A stretch of 64,000 bases of DNA from Microcebus murinus (Eukaryota > Chordata > Mammalia > Primates > Cheirogaleidae). Position 1 is the stretch's first letter. The number at the start of each line of letters is the position of its first letter. Below, piece after piece: positions 1 through 11,410 of the stretch. A program made the translations under genes and the position numbers. The stretch is taken from contig NC_134106.1 of assembly GCF_040939455.1 (NCBI RefSeq), positions 38,090,001 to 38,154,000 on the forward strand, in the 5' to 3' direction. The notes below the pieces were generated by a model that was not told the origin of the DNA, made no database searches, and worked only from the letters and a program-made list of their open reading frames with translations.

Positions 1-1140
1 CAAATGGTTCTGCCAGCAAAGAATGGGGCAAGCCCTCCTCTCCTCCCCTCTGAGGAAGTCGCAGAGACCAGCTTTGAACCAAGATTTGAGCTCAAGGCAC
101 TGTATTGCCCTCCTTAACCTGCCATTCAATACATACAAAGTATCTTCCAGATTCAGTACATCTAAAGCAGCCCTCAATACAAACGCCCACAATGCAAACG
201 CCCACATTGCAGACACAAAGGGCCAAAGGGCGGGGCCTGGAGACATGCTCAATGGGAATCTGCGGGGAACTTGAAATAATTGCTGAAGTCTTCCTGGGAG
301 AGTGGAAATCAGATGCCAGGTTGAGTTCAGGCCTGGAGAGTGAGGAAGGGGAATGTAACAGTGAGCATTTCCCAAAGCGCGCCCCAAGTCCTTGAGCGCT
401 GTGAGCAGCTGTGAGCCTCTGGGATAACCACTCCACCTCCGAGGTCTCAGCCCACTACCTACAACCCAGAGAGATGGTCCAGTGACCTCTGCGCTGCGTC
501 TCAACACAGCTTTGGTTTTCGATAACGCTGAGAATCGATGAAAGGAAGAGATTTATCTCAAGCCAGCAAGCTGGGGGAGGGGGTGCAGTGTCAGCGTGGA
601 GTGCACCCTCGCCCCAGTGCCAATGTTCCGAGCTACACTCTCGGCCAGTGAACAGGACCTGGACAGACGGGTGTTTCCTGGCTTTGCCAGACAGAGGGGC
701 AGGGGTTGCCACCTCGATCACAGGCCAAATTTTAGAGAGTGAGGGTTCTCCGGGATTACAACTGAATACCTTCGAGGGACACTGGGGACCGAAAGGGGTC
801 CTTGGAGAATGTCGCCTCCAGGGGGAGCACAGGTACATTTGCCCGGTCCAGAGCCGAAGGGGTCTCCCTTCTCTGGCGGTTGGTGGGGGGTGCTTCAGTG
901 ACTCAACATGCTGTAGTCCTTTAGTCACCGGTCTCATAGTAAATGATTCAAGCTCTTGCTGTGAAAGGCATGCAATGGTGGCTCGGGGACCAAACAATAA
1001 GCCTGGGGTCCTTGCTTTCCAGCTCAGGGATGCCCCTGTCACCCTTCCCCCACCACCCTGCGCGCCTTTTAAATTAAAGAAAAAAATTTAACCCTCATGG
1101 CCTTTCTTCCTGATTTCTAGTTCCGTTGTGCACTTAAGAG
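1..1140. other. 5' flank of RHOQ, no gene recognised
   Basis: This moderately GC-rich stretch lies upstream of the CpG island. Both strands can be read open for 80 to 195 codons in places, but none of these readings resembles a protein I know and they overlap each other in several frames, as expected for GC-rich non-coding DNA. I recognise no interspersed repeat here. In human, a gene on the opposite strand (ATP6V1E2) lies on this side of RHOQ, so an untranslated first exon of that neighbour could lie here, but nothing in the sequence shows it. Confidence 0.5.
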
Positions 1141-1170
1141 GCCGAAAGGATGGCTCTTGCCTTCCGGGTG

Positions 1171-1215
1171 GAGTTTAAATATATATGTATAATTTTGCAT
1201 GACTGTTGCGTCATC
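1171..1215 (+). promoter_or_regulatory. AT-rich TATA-like stretch followed by CRE-like site
   Basis: An AT-rich run at 1173-1195 (tttaaatatatatg and following bases) lies just upstream of the CpG island. It is followed by tgcgtca at 1207-1213, a variant of the CRE/AP-1 type site. The placement is suggestive of a distal promoter element. It lies about 750 bp before the start codon, and the transcription start cannot be read from the sequence. Confidence 0.3.
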
Positions 1216-1831
1216 GTTCAAGTCGTCGTGGTTCCCCAAGAGGCCTCCTCATCTCCTCCCAGCATCGGGGCCTGTGGACGCTTCCGGGCGCTGCGGGCAC
1301 TTTCGCGAGGAGCCCTCGGCTCCTCCCGAGCGATTCCCTCTCGGCCCCCTCCCCCAGCCTCACCTTCCTCCCCCTCCCTCCTCCTCGGCTCCTCCCTCTC
1401 GCCCCTCCGCGCAGCCCTGGCGGGGAGTCGCGCTTGGGCTCGCGGGCAGGGCCGCGCGCCGGCGGCTGGCGGGGCGCGGGGCGCGGGGCGGGGGCGCGGG
1501 GCGGGCGGCCGCGCTCGGGGGAGGCGCCTGGGCCCGCCCTCCTCGGGGCCCAGCCGGGAGGGGGCCGGCCGGCGCGGGGCGGGGAGAGCCGCCTGGCCCC
1601 TCCCCTCCGCTGCCCTCCCCAAAGTTGCCGTCTCCCCCGGGGCCGGACAGTCTTATGATCCGGCGGATCCTCCTGGGGAGGCCGGGCCGGGGTGAGGGCG
1701 CGGGCGCTGAGCGGCGGGGGCACCGGGCGGGCGCGGCGACCGGGGCCGGGGCGGGGATCGGGGCAGCGACAGAGGCGGCGGCTGCTCCCCGGGCCCGCCG
1801 CCCCCTCCCCTCCGGCGAGGGGAGCCGCTGC

Positions 1832-1906
1832 ATGGGGCCGGGGGGACGGCCCTGCTGCGCCGAGCGGCGGCGACGGCGGCGGACCCCCCAGGCGGGCTGG
1901 GGCTGA
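1832..1906 (+). promoter_or_regulatory. Candidate upstream ORF 1 in the RHOQ 5' leader
   Basis: An ATG at 1832 opens a 24-codon reading frame that ends at TGA 1904-1906, before the RHOQ start. The -3 base is T, so the start context is weak. It matters only if transcription begins upstream of 1832. There is no evidence for a functional peptide. Confidence 0.3.
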
Positions 1907-1939
1907 GCCCAGGGCCGGGGCAGGGGCTCCGGGGGGACC

Positions 1940-1990
1940 ATGCCCGGAGGCCGGCCGGCCGCAGCATGGCTCACGGGCCCGGCGCGCTGA
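1940..1990 (+). promoter_or_regulatory. Upstream ORF overlapping the RHOQ start codon
   Basis: An ATG at 1940-1942 with A at -3 opens a 16-codon frame that ends at TGA 1988-1990, past the RHOQ start at 1966. It is 26 bases upstream of that start and therefore out of frame, so ribosomes that begin here would miss the RHOQ start. The TC10 literature uses a numbering eight residues longer (T31N, Q75L), which corresponds to an in-frame upstream methionine in the human mRNA. Here that extension is not available from this ATG. The effect on translation is inferred. Confidence 0.5.
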
Positions 1991-2107
1991 TGCTCAAGTG
2001 CGTGGTGGTCGGCGACGGGGCGGTGGGCAAGACGTGCCTACTCATGAGCTATGCCAACGACGCCTTCCCGGAGGAGTACGTGCCCACCGTCTTCGACCAC
2101 TACGCAG
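1966..2107 (+). CDS. RHOQ: RHOQ (TC10) coding exon 1
   Basis: First coding exon of RHOQ (TC10), a Rho-family small GTPase of the CDC42 subgroup. TC10 acts at lipid-raft plasma membrane and vesicles, in insulin-stimulated GLUT4 delivery (CAP/CBL/CRK-C3G pathway), exocyst tethering through EXOC7, and actin control through N-WASP, CIP4 and CDC42EP effectors. The joined exons give 205 residues, the usual length, and the product matches the human protein as I remember it. This exon encodes residues 1-47 plus the first base of codon 48. It contains the P-loop GDGAVGKT (16-23) and the switch I region with YVPTVFDHY (about 38-46). The start at 1966 has A at -3 and G at +4. The donor is gtaagc at 2108. 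The exon sits inside the CpG island, which explains its GC-rich codon use compared with the later, AT-rich exons. Confidence 0.97.
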
Positions 2108-2663
2108 GTAAGCCATGGGAACTGCTGACTAAGGGGCCGCTCCCCGGGCCGGGAACTTTGGAGCAACTTTGGCGGAGCCCCCTCGCTGCCTCCCCTGAGC
2201 GCGCTCCCCACCCTTCCCCCGCCGCGCCCTCTGCCAGGCGGCCGGCCCCACCCCCGCGGCTTTGCCGCTGGCACCCTTTCGCCCGCGGATCCACCCCCTC
2301 CTCCTACACCCCCCTCCTCCCCAGCTCCCCGCACTCCCCAACCCCCTCGGCGCCCTGGGCCGACCTCCGTGACCTTCCCACTGCCGCCTCCCCTGTTGCC
2401 CCAAGCCCCTGGGAGAAACATTTGGAGGGCCCGGCAAGACGTGGCTATGGGACTTGGGGTGGACAGCTGGGGCCACATCACACCCCGGCCCCATGTCACT
2501 TCACAGTGAGCAGGGCGCAAGGGAAAAATGGGTGACATTTCCCGGAGAGCACCCACACGCCTCCAGCTGGGCTGGGAGAGGAGGGTCCAGGTGGGGAGTG
2601 AAATTGCCCCAGAGCCCAGGTCATTGTGAGCTTCTCTCCCCGCCCCCACTTCTGTCCTTGCAG
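2108..2663 (+). other. RHOQ: RHOQ intron 1
   Basis: A short GC-rich intron of 556 bp with a gtaagc donor and a pyrimidine-rich cttgcag acceptor. The frame stays open for some distance past exon 1, so an unspliced transcript would encode an unrelated proline-rich tail ending at 2535. I regard this as a composition effect rather than an isoform. Confidence 0.9.
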
Positions 2664-2722
2664 TCAGCGTCACCGTGGGGGGCAAGCAGTACCTCCTGGG
2701 ACTCTATGACACGGCGGGACAG
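2664..2722 (+). CDS. RHOQ: RHOQ coding exon 2
   Basis: This exon has 59 bases. It completes codon 48 (Val) and encodes residues 49-67, ending with the G3 motif DTAGQ (63-67). Gln67 is the catalytic residue of switch II and corresponds to Gln61 of RAS and to Q75 in the older TC10 numbering. The exon starts after ttgcag and ends at cag|gtgagt, so the upstream junction is phase 1 and the downstream junction phase 0. Confidence 0.97.
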
Positions 2723-3714
2723 GTGAGTGTCTTGACTCTGGCTGGCACCCCCCTCCCTTTCCCCAATTCTGTGTGGCTGCGAAGGGCCTTGGAAAATGAG
2801 GTGTCTAGGCGGGAGGGTGTGTCTGTTGGGGGCTCCCTCTGGATTAGGTCTTTATTTCTTTTATCAAGTCAGTGAATTAGGAAAACGAACAAAACCAACC
2901 AACCCAGATCAGCCCACCTATGTGAGCCCCTGGGCTGGGAAAGTTTTTGCCTGTGTGGGTCGTTCTGTGTGGCGCGCCTGGTGTGTGGGTCCCAACTCCT
3001 GTTGCAAAGTGGCAGCAACCAATCACGAAGCGCCCTTATTTTTAGTTGCAGATGACCAGGTCTCCCCCTCACAGCCTCTGTCTGGTCCCTCATTGGTGAG
3101 TGGTCTGCCTGCCCGAGGAGCCTGATTGGTGGGAAATGGCATCATCTAATATGATGGGAAGGCATTTGGTCCTGGTTATGTTTATTACAACATCATTGCA
3201 CTCTGGGACTCCAGTCCCTGAAAACGTAATTTGTGGTGTTACCAGAGGACCACAGGGAAAAAAGAAAAGAAACAACAACCATCCAGCCACTCCCTGGGGT
3301 GGGTGTGGGCCAAGAAGGGTTAGAAGTTCAATTTGAATCTTGGAGGAAGAGGTCCCCCCCCCCAAGGCCAGGTGACTTTGTCGGGGTTTTCTTTGGGAGA
3401 GATTGTTCTGTAGAAAGAAAATGCAGCCTTTTGCCAGTGTTTGCAAATCAGAAGTGACCAGGCTGTGCTCCTAAAAGATTGGGTCTTCTCTTCATCTTAC
3501 TGTCCCAGCTTCAACCTCTTCCCAGATCAACGTTTGCTCTGGGACTAAGATGATTGTGTGTGAAGTTTTGTAGACTACTGAGCTATGATTAGATTTGAGG
3601 ACTCAGGTAGAAGTTTCCACACGTCATGCAGACTCCAATTCTGAAGGACCCAAAGGCTCATAGAGAGTGTCTTTGAGAAAAGTCCGGTAGTAGAGTTTCC
3701 TTATCTGTGAAATG

Positions 3715-4137
<423 letters not shown>

Positions 4138-4619
4138 TTAGAGTCTGGGTTGGATTCTGAAAAATGTCTTGTGGTGGAGATGCCTTGATGGCGGCCTCTG
4201 GTTTCTAAACTATTAAGTTAGAGGAACATCTGAGGGTAGAGAACTGCTGGCACTTCAAGGTGCCTGAGGCCACCCCCTTTCACCAAACTGGCCCAGGTCA
4301 GTACAATCAGTTCTCAGCTTTCTTGAGTCCCTTTTGGTTAACCTGTCCTGTACCTGTTATTTCTTCTGCCTTCATCAAAGGATGTGGGGAGCAAGAGGCA
4401 GAACTCAATCAAATAAGACCAACTTTTAAGTAGTACATTTGATAAACAAGAGATTGACATTAGTGGTTGAAAGAAGGGAGGCTTTTAAAATTGCCTCTAA
4501 TTTTAACTTCTCTCACTACCTCCCCTTCTCTTATCTCCTTTTCTTGTCACCAAGATCATTTTTGACCACACTTCCTATGCAACAGGGCATATATACGTCA
4601 GAGCTTTTCTGAGCACATT

Positions 4620-4830
4620 CAGACCCTACTAGTATTTACTAAGTTCCTTCTACATATTAGGCCTGGGGCAGCCGCAGGCAAATGTTACCTTGCTTACTCC
4701 ACAAAACAACCCTGTGAGATAAGTGGAACTCCATTTTTGCAGGTGAGGAAACAGACTCAGAGAAGCTAGGTTATTTGCCTGAGGTCACACAGCTACTTGG
4801 GGGTGTTGCTGGGATTAGGATGAGGGTCTG
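4620..4830 (+). repeat. MIR SINE relic
   Basis: Resembles the MIR core: an 'ccctgtgagataag' segment, then 'aggtgaggaaacagactcagag' type text and 'gaggtcacacagct'. The boundaries are approximate. Confidence 0.75.
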
Positions 4831-5222
4831 AATCTGCTCTAGTTAGAGGTGGTTATACACACAGGAAGCCATGGGAGTGCTGAGCTGCCAACAGGTTGAT
4901 TGGATTGTTTGTATGCCCGTAGACGTACCTGGAATCTTCATAGCCATTCTCTGTATGGCTACAGAGGACTCTATAGAGGAGAGGACTTAGATCCAAAGAA
5001 TCACCCGAAGTTGAACCCACTCACATGTTTCATCATAATTCCTCTTCCTGGTGGAGGATTGTGAGATGCATACCAAGCAGGATCAACATATTAGAAAGGC
5101 ACAAATACTACTGCTTTTCCCAGTGGTGGGACATCAACTCTGTGGGCCAAGATATGTTTTAGGCCCCCTTGGTGTTTCTTCTAGTGTCTAAGACTTTCGT
5201 TTTTGGATCACAGTGATATTTC

Positions 5223-5535
<313 letters not shown>

Positions 5536-5889
5536 AGTGATATTTCATCTTTCAGCATTTGAGAGTTTATTACTAATGAGAACAAGTGACAAGTACCCAT
5601 CATATACTTCATGCTATGTTAAGCACCTGGGGAGTGCAAAGAATCAATTTAAGGTAGAGATGTACCATGGTTGATGCCGTGTTGCTGGCATAGGTAGAAG
5701 TGTCTGGCTCAGATGCCTGTTCATGTATGTTATATAGGAGATTCCTGTGTTGCACTTGGTCTTTAAGACCCCATGCCTCTAGAATCCATATCAGATTCAT
5801 CTTACAATAATAATAATGATAATTAAATACACACTCATATACATACGCACATATGTATAGAAATTCTTAAGCCTGATGGGCAGCAGAGG

Positions 5890-6090
5890 AAAGCCCACAG
5901 GCTTTGGAACCAAACAGGCTTGTGCTCAGATCTCCACCTTGCTGCTCTAATTGTATGATTCTAGCTAAATTATCTACCTTCTTTGAGATCTAAGAATGTG
6001 GATAATTAGAATCTACATTGCAGGGTTGCAGCCTGATTTAAACTCTTTAACATATGTAAAAGCAGCTGATACTTCTTCATGCCTAGTAGG
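5890..6090 (+). repeat. MIR SINE relic
   Basis: Diverged MIR in + orientation, recognised by the 'aggctttggaaccaaacagg' and 'tctccaccttgctgctc' segments typical of the 5' half and core. The ends are approximate. Confidence 0.6.
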
Positions 6091-6350
6091 TCTGTAATAA
6101 ATCTGACAAGAATATGGTACTTCACTATGGGTAGTTTTATGGGGAGGAGTCGGAGGTGGCAGATAACAGTTTATTATGCCTGGTGTCAATAGAAATTCCA
6201 CTAGAATGCTAGATCCTAGGACCTTTTTAAAAGAGGTATGGAGCCAGCCTTGCACTTTATAATTCCCCTAGTCCCCATCATTGGACCAATGGGCCCAAGC
6301 TAAATGCTCTCTGCCATCAATACCCTGTTGTGTCAGATGGCTTTCTGTCT

Positions 6351-6651
6351 TTTTTTTTTTTTTTTTTTTGAGAGACACAGTCTTGCTCTGTTGTCCAGGC
6401 TAGAGTGCTGTGGCTTAGGCCTAGGTCACAGTAACCTCAAACTCCTGGGCTCAAGTGATCCTCCTGCCTCAGCCTCCCAAGTAGCTGGGACTACTGGCAT
6501 GTACCACCATGCCTGGCTCATTTTTCTGTTTCTAGTAGAGATGGGGTCTTGCTCTTGCTCAGGCTGGTATCGAACTCCTGAGCTCAAGAGATCCTCCTGC
6601 CTTGGCTTCCCAGAGTGCTAGGATTACAGGTATGAGCCACTGTGCCTGGCC
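6351..6651 (-). mobile_element. Alu SINE (antisense)
   Basis: A full-length antisense Alu with its poly(T) at 6350-6369. It is flanked by ggctttctgtct (6339-6350) and ggctttctctct (6652-6663), a slightly diverged target-site duplication. The 105-codon open frame across it is Alu-derived and not a gene. Confidence 0.92.
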
Positions 6652-7321
6652 GGCTTTCTCTCTTAACTAGAGCCTACATCCCCACTGATGTAAGAGAAGT
6701 AGCTCAGACTTCTGTGCAGAATTTGAGAAACATACAGGGTATGTAGGATTCAGTTGGCTCTTGTTTCAGAGAGGTAAGACAGGATGAGGAAGAAGCTTAT
6801 GGCACTGGAAGGCAGTTGCCTTCTGTTCAGAATGTTCGTTCATGCACGTGGGTACTCACTGTGTTTGAATAACAGCAACGGTGCCTCCCCCTGGTTGGAA
6901 CCTCCAGTCTGCTTGCTCACTCTTGGCCCCCTCTTTGACCTCAGTCAAGTTCAAAGCCACAGGCATCGTTTACCCAATTTATATATTTGGGAATCTACCA
7001 GTCACAGGATGATTGTTATAGATGGCCTTTGGCCTTCTAGAGCAGGCTGCTTTCCACTTGACCTCTGCTGCTATTAGCAGAGAGAGAGAAAGAGAATGGG
7101 AGTGAGACAGTGTTGGACACCAGTCCCCATCATGTGCTCTGCCTGGGGACATCCCTCAGCAACCCCAGCACACTCACCAGCACCAGCAGAGCTGCCAAAG
7201 GGAAACCCTCCCTCTTTTGGCCAAGCCCGCAGGTGGTCCAGGAGCAGTGTGACATTTTGACTGCCAAACATTTTGGAGCAGAAGTTGACAGCGGAGCCTT
7301 CCTCCTCACTGGGGGCCTCAG

Positions 7322-7359
7322 TGTGTTGGTGGGGGAGGGTTGTGTTGGTGGGGGAGGGT
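7322..7359 (+). repeat. Exact 19-bp tandem duplication
   Basis: The 19-base unit tgtgttggtgggggagggt occurs twice in a row without mismatch, giving a G-rich stretch within intron 2. Confidence 0.9.
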
Positions 7360-8273
7360 TGGCTTCCTGCCTGGGCCTGTGTGGAGCTTCTCCTTTCTAG
7401 CCCGGCCTTCAGGACTTCAGTGCAGGCTCCACAGCAGCCAGCCCCGTGGGCTGTGCGGGGAGGGACGGGAGAGATGAGATTTTCCCTCCTGCCTCTGCAC
7501 AGAGTGGAGTGAAGGGGAAGTGGGAAGAGTTCTCCTTGCGTCCAGACAAGTTGGTGGGGAGCTGCCTGGCAAGCCGCTCTCTAGCTGTGGGCTCCGGGCT
7601 GATCTCTTAATCCTTGGCAGAAAGGCAGAACTTGATACCCTGAGCAGGGCAGGAGTGAAGCCCAGTTTATCCAGGTCCCAGAATATCCACTCAGGAGGAT
7701 ATGTGCTGGGGGTGGGTTTGGGATCCCTAGAGTTCCAGATTTAGCCACTGTCTCAGTGTGTGGAAGTCCATGTGTATGCTTCGGGGTGTACTGTTGCTAT
7801 GCCAGTAGCTTAAACATACAAGTTCAGGGATGCATCCATGACAGCTACAAATATCCTTTACTTCGGTGTCCCCTGGGGTTTCCTTTTCAATGACAAGTGA
7901 CATTTGTTTCACACTTGACATAACCCAGCAGCTGTGGCTGCCCTGCAAGCTGTCTGGGTGCCGGGGAGGCACTTCCCCTACAGAAGGGAATCTCCACCGG
8001 AGGCAGCGTCAGTCAGCATGCCCTCCCATGGCGCGCCTGCTGCCTTTCATGGGGCAGCACCCAAGGGCCCAGTAAGACAGGAAAGGGGAAGGGCAAAGGG
8101 TGGGGTATTGCCACTCAGCTTCAGGCAGGGCATCCTTGCAACACCCTTCCAGGTGGGCTTTTCCCAGATAAGGAAATTAGGAGTGAGTAGGCTTGTGGGA
8201 ACCAGGCATGTGACTAGGAAAAAGGTTTTCCTGCTTTGGAGAGAGCTTGCAGGGAACATCAGTAGGCTTAGGA

Positions 8274-8468
8274 CAGGGGTCCCCAAACTATGGTGAGTTG
8301 TATAATTATTTCATCATATATATGACACTGTAATAATAATAGAAATGAAGTGCACAATAAATGTAATGCGCTTGAATCATCCTGAAACCATCTTCCCCCT
8401 CCCCGGTCTGCGGAAAAATCGTCTTCAATGAAAACAGTTCCTGATGCCAAAAAGGTTTGGGACCGCCG
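8274..8468 (+). mobile_element. MER30/MER107-like hAT MITE
   Basis: A 195-bp non-autonomous hAT-Charlie element. It begins caggggtccccaaac, and its right end is the imperfect complement (gtttgggaccgccg). It is flanked by a perfect 8-bp duplication, gcttagga, at 8266-8273 and 8469-8476. The right half (cctgaaaccatc through gccaaaaagg) matches MER30-type text as I remember it. Confidence 0.85.
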
Positions 8469-9699
8469 GCTTAGGAAATGCCCACTGGCAACACCAGGCT
8501 CCAGGTCCTTGCAGCGCCATGCTCTATCCCTGAGGCGCCCAGTGAGTGGAGTCTGGGAGGAGCCACGGGGTTCCTTCCAGACGTGAGCTGCAACAGGTGA
8601 GGTGCTGGCGCTAAGCATCCTGGTTTCCCTTAGTAACCCACTGTAGATTTGTCATCTGTGCGTTTTGCTAACCTTTTTAGGAGCTATTTATATCTGCAGT
8701 CTGCGCCTCGCCACATGGGAATGCTGGTTTCCTCCTCCATGTTGGAAAGGTGCGCGGCCTTTGTTGACTCCAGAGCCTTTGCTGTCACCGAATGCCCTGT
8801 GTTCCCTGCTTCGGACGCGGACGCTGGTGCGGGTGTGGGTTGTGCAGGCAGGGACCTTGGGGAGGGCAGTCCCTGTGGCTCTCACTGGTCTCCGCTTGTG
8901 CCTCACCTCTCCTGGCCCCTGATGCGTGTGTCTTCTCCACTTCCATCGTGATTCTCCTGAGGTTTGGTGACATTTCCACTCCTTGAACCAAAGCTTTCCC
9001 ACAGGTGGATGAGGCACGAGTGTCACAGGTGTGCGGAGAGGCCGTCCTCTGAGCTCTGGGAGCCTGGGGCAGTGGCCGGCCTCAAGGGTGCCCAGCGTCT
9101 GTGGTCGCTTGCTGTGGGTGCCGTGGGATGAAAAGGGTGAGAAGCGCTGCTTTAAACCCCATGGGTCAGAGGTCTTCTGGAGGATCGGGCTTTTGTGGTT
9201 TTGTTGTGGAATTTGGGGTTTCCAGAGACGAGATCTAATGGTATTAAAACAAAACGAACACAGCAGCTCTCCACGGGGGTGTCAGTTTCCAGCGAGGGCA
9301 CGTGTGTTGGCAGCAGAGGGTACTACCACGAGGCCTCAGACACGGAGCAGCGGCACTGCAGGGGGAGGGAGTGGAAGCAGTTACAGAGAGACAAAACAGA
9401 AGCCCACCCCTTCCTTTCGGCTTTTAACAATTAATATTCCTGACCCTCAGCTGAATTTCCCCTCACCCTGAGGGGCCCTAAATTGGCGTGCTTGGGGCAG
9501 AGAGCCAGGTTCTTTGCCCTCAGCAGTTTGCTGTTCCTCTTTTAGTTTCTGGCCGTAGCTGCGTTTCGTGCAGGGGGGCTGGGCTGTCCAAGCTCTCAGG
9601 GGTCCCCCAGCTCCCCGGGTAGAGGTGTCTTGCACCCACTACCAGCACCTCCTGGGCCGGTTCTTACTCTGTACGAAAGAAGGTTATCTGTCGTTCTTT

Positions 9700-9775
9700 A
9701 CCGCATTTCCGGTGCCCAGCCCAGTGCCTGCTGCATGGTAGGCACGCAACAAATATGTCTGCAAATGAATTGATG
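9700..9775 (+). repeat. L2 LINE 3' end relic
   Basis: Resembles the L2 3' terminus: 'gcccagtgcctgctgcatgg', 'taggcacgcaacaaatat' and 'gcaaatgaatg'. Confidence 0.6.
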
Positions 9776-10069
9776 CTAATTTGGCTGTCAGTTCATTTCT
9801 GCTAAAAGGTTAACCAAAGTCTAAGGTGATAGCTGCTAAGTAACAGCTTCAGGCACAACCCCTTGCCCAGAAAAGCTTTGTTAATACAGTCAAAGTCTCC
9901 AGGGTTCCGAGGAGTAACAGGCATGCTGGTATGGGTCAGATCACCACTTTTGTCCCTGTACAAGACCAGGGGGATTCGCGGTCACCAGTGGGCCTGTCCC
10001 CTAACACTGTCACTCCGGCTCAGGCCTTTGCATCTTTCCTGAGACTGCTTGCTCCCAGGCCTGAGAAGG

Positions 10070-10260
10070 AGGCAGTTTGGCAATGGAAAGAGTGTGGATT
10101 TCAGATTCTCCAGATGAACTTTGAACCCTAGCTCTGCCTCTTTGTAGCTGTAAGACTACCAGACAGCCAGCTCACCTCTGTGAGTCCCTCTTTCTTTTGT
10201 GTAAAATGGGGAGATATTTTGACATTGAAGGATCGCCGTAAGGACTAGAGGTTATGTATC
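10070..10260 (+). repeat. MIR SINE relic
   Basis: MIR-like text in + orientation: 'gtggatttcagattctccag', 'gaaccctagctctgcc', then 'ctctgtgagtccctctttc' and 'gtaaaatggggag'. Confidence 0.7.
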
Positions 10261-10539
10261 TAGTTGCCCTGTATGGGCTGGTGCTCAATCAGCGGTAGCC
10301 AGAAGCAGGCGCAGGCCAGCCCTGGAGGGCTCCACACGGTCTCCATTCAGCTGGTGTTGATTCGGTGCCTGCTCTGGGTTCAGACCTTTTGTGGGAGAAG
10401 ACAGGGGGATCAGACCACAGAAAGGTTCACTACCCAACTGGGAAGTTCATCGTGTGAAATTGAGTGCTGCAGGGTTTCAAAGAGGAAGAGGTGGCAGGGA
10501 GGAGCTTTTCGGAAGATCTGGGTTTGCAGGAAGAGATGG

Positions 10540-10680
10540 GAGGCAGTAGAGTAGGATTGCCAGGGTCCAACCCCAGCTCTGCCACTTCCCAGCAAGGGGC
10601 TTGACCTCCTAAAACCTCCTTTCCTTATCTGTAAAATGGGGATTATGATAGTACCTTCTTGTAGGGTTGTTAGATCAAAT
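10540..10680 (+). repeat. MIR SINE relic
   Basis: Second MIR-like piece: 'ccaaccccagctctgccact', 'cttatctgtaaaatggggat' and 'ttgtagggttgtta'. The boundaries are approximate. Confidence 0.6.
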
Positions 10681-11209
10681 CAGAATTTCTCAGCTCCCGA
10701 ACAACCTAGGGCTCAGGTTGTCCCTTCTAGCTTGAGCGGTCCCACCTCTGTCACTTATCCGTGGCTCCCCCCCACCCAGCACATTTTCTCTGTGTGCTAT
10801 GAAGCGAAGGTTCGGGAAGCATGGGACTAAATGAGGTCATGCAGGCAGAGGGGTGCAGAAAGCTCATATGCTGGGTGGGAAGGGCAGGCATGGGGGTGGC
10901 CCAAATGTGTCTTTTCATGGCCCCCAGATCCCTGCTATCAGTGTCAACATGTGCAGTAGGGTTGCTAACTAAATTATGGAGTTTTTCACCCAGTGACTGA
11001 CAACTTAGTAATTACAGAGATATTAATCTGGTGCCCTGTTGCTTGTTGATTTTAATAGAAAGAAAAGAAAGTGGGGGAAGGGGCCTTTACTGCTGTCACT
11101 ATTTCTTTTCAAATTGAGGAATAGTGAACCAGCCATCTCTCCAGATTCCCGGACTTGCCAGCTCAGGGTAGACTTTGGGGCTTAAGAGTGACACACTCAT
11201 CATCAAATG

Positions 11210-11410
11210 GCATTTTTACAGAGTGCAGAGCATGCTGCATCTGGTACCTGCTTGAGGCCTCGCAGCTGCTCTGTGAGTAAAGGAAGTTTTTGTAGGTTGG
11301 GGAGGTTAAATGACTTGCTCCAGGCCACACACTTGGTATAAGGCAAAGCCAAGATTACTGGGCAGGCTGTCTGACTCCAAGTCCTGGTTCTTGATGTTAA
11401 ATTACTCGTG
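11210..11410 (+). repeat. MIR SINE relic
   Basis: MIR core and 3' portion, with 'gaggttaaatgacttgctcc', 'aggccacacacttggtat' and 'gtctgactccaagtcc'. Confidence 0.6.

Larger units (their letters stand above)
1250..2350. promoter_or_regulatory. CpG island promoter of RHOQ
   Basis: This stretch is very GC-rich and full of CpG. It covers the presumed promoter, the 5' UTR, coding exon 1 and the start of intron 1 of RHOQ. It contains repeated GGGGCGGG-type (Sp1-like) boxes, densest at 1471-1505, where five runs of four or five G separated by one to three bases also form a G-quadruplex motif. A CpG-island promoter fits a broadly expressed Rho GTPase. The exact transcription start is unknown. Open frames across this region on both strands are by-products of base composition and are not annotated as genes. 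Confidence 0.75.

Noticed and set aside
455..1091. Open frames of 167 to 195 codons upstream of RHOQ
   Set aside because: No similarity to any protein I know, overlapping frames on both strands, and no splice or promoter context that favours one of them.
1199..2111. Long overlapping open frames (up to 235 codons) on both strands in the CpG island
   Set aside because: They are arginine/proline/glycine-rich readings of GC-rich DNA in all frames, with no known domain. Only the RHOQ frame beginning at 1966 has a recognisable protein.
1966..2535. RHOQ exon 1 read through intron 1 as a 189-residue protein
   Set aside because: The donor is canonical and joins in frame to the correct next exon. The readthrough tail is low-complexity proline/serine text.
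6304..6621. 105-codon open frame on +
   Set aside because: It lies across an antisense Alu and consists of Alu-derived residues (LLSRLECCG and so on).
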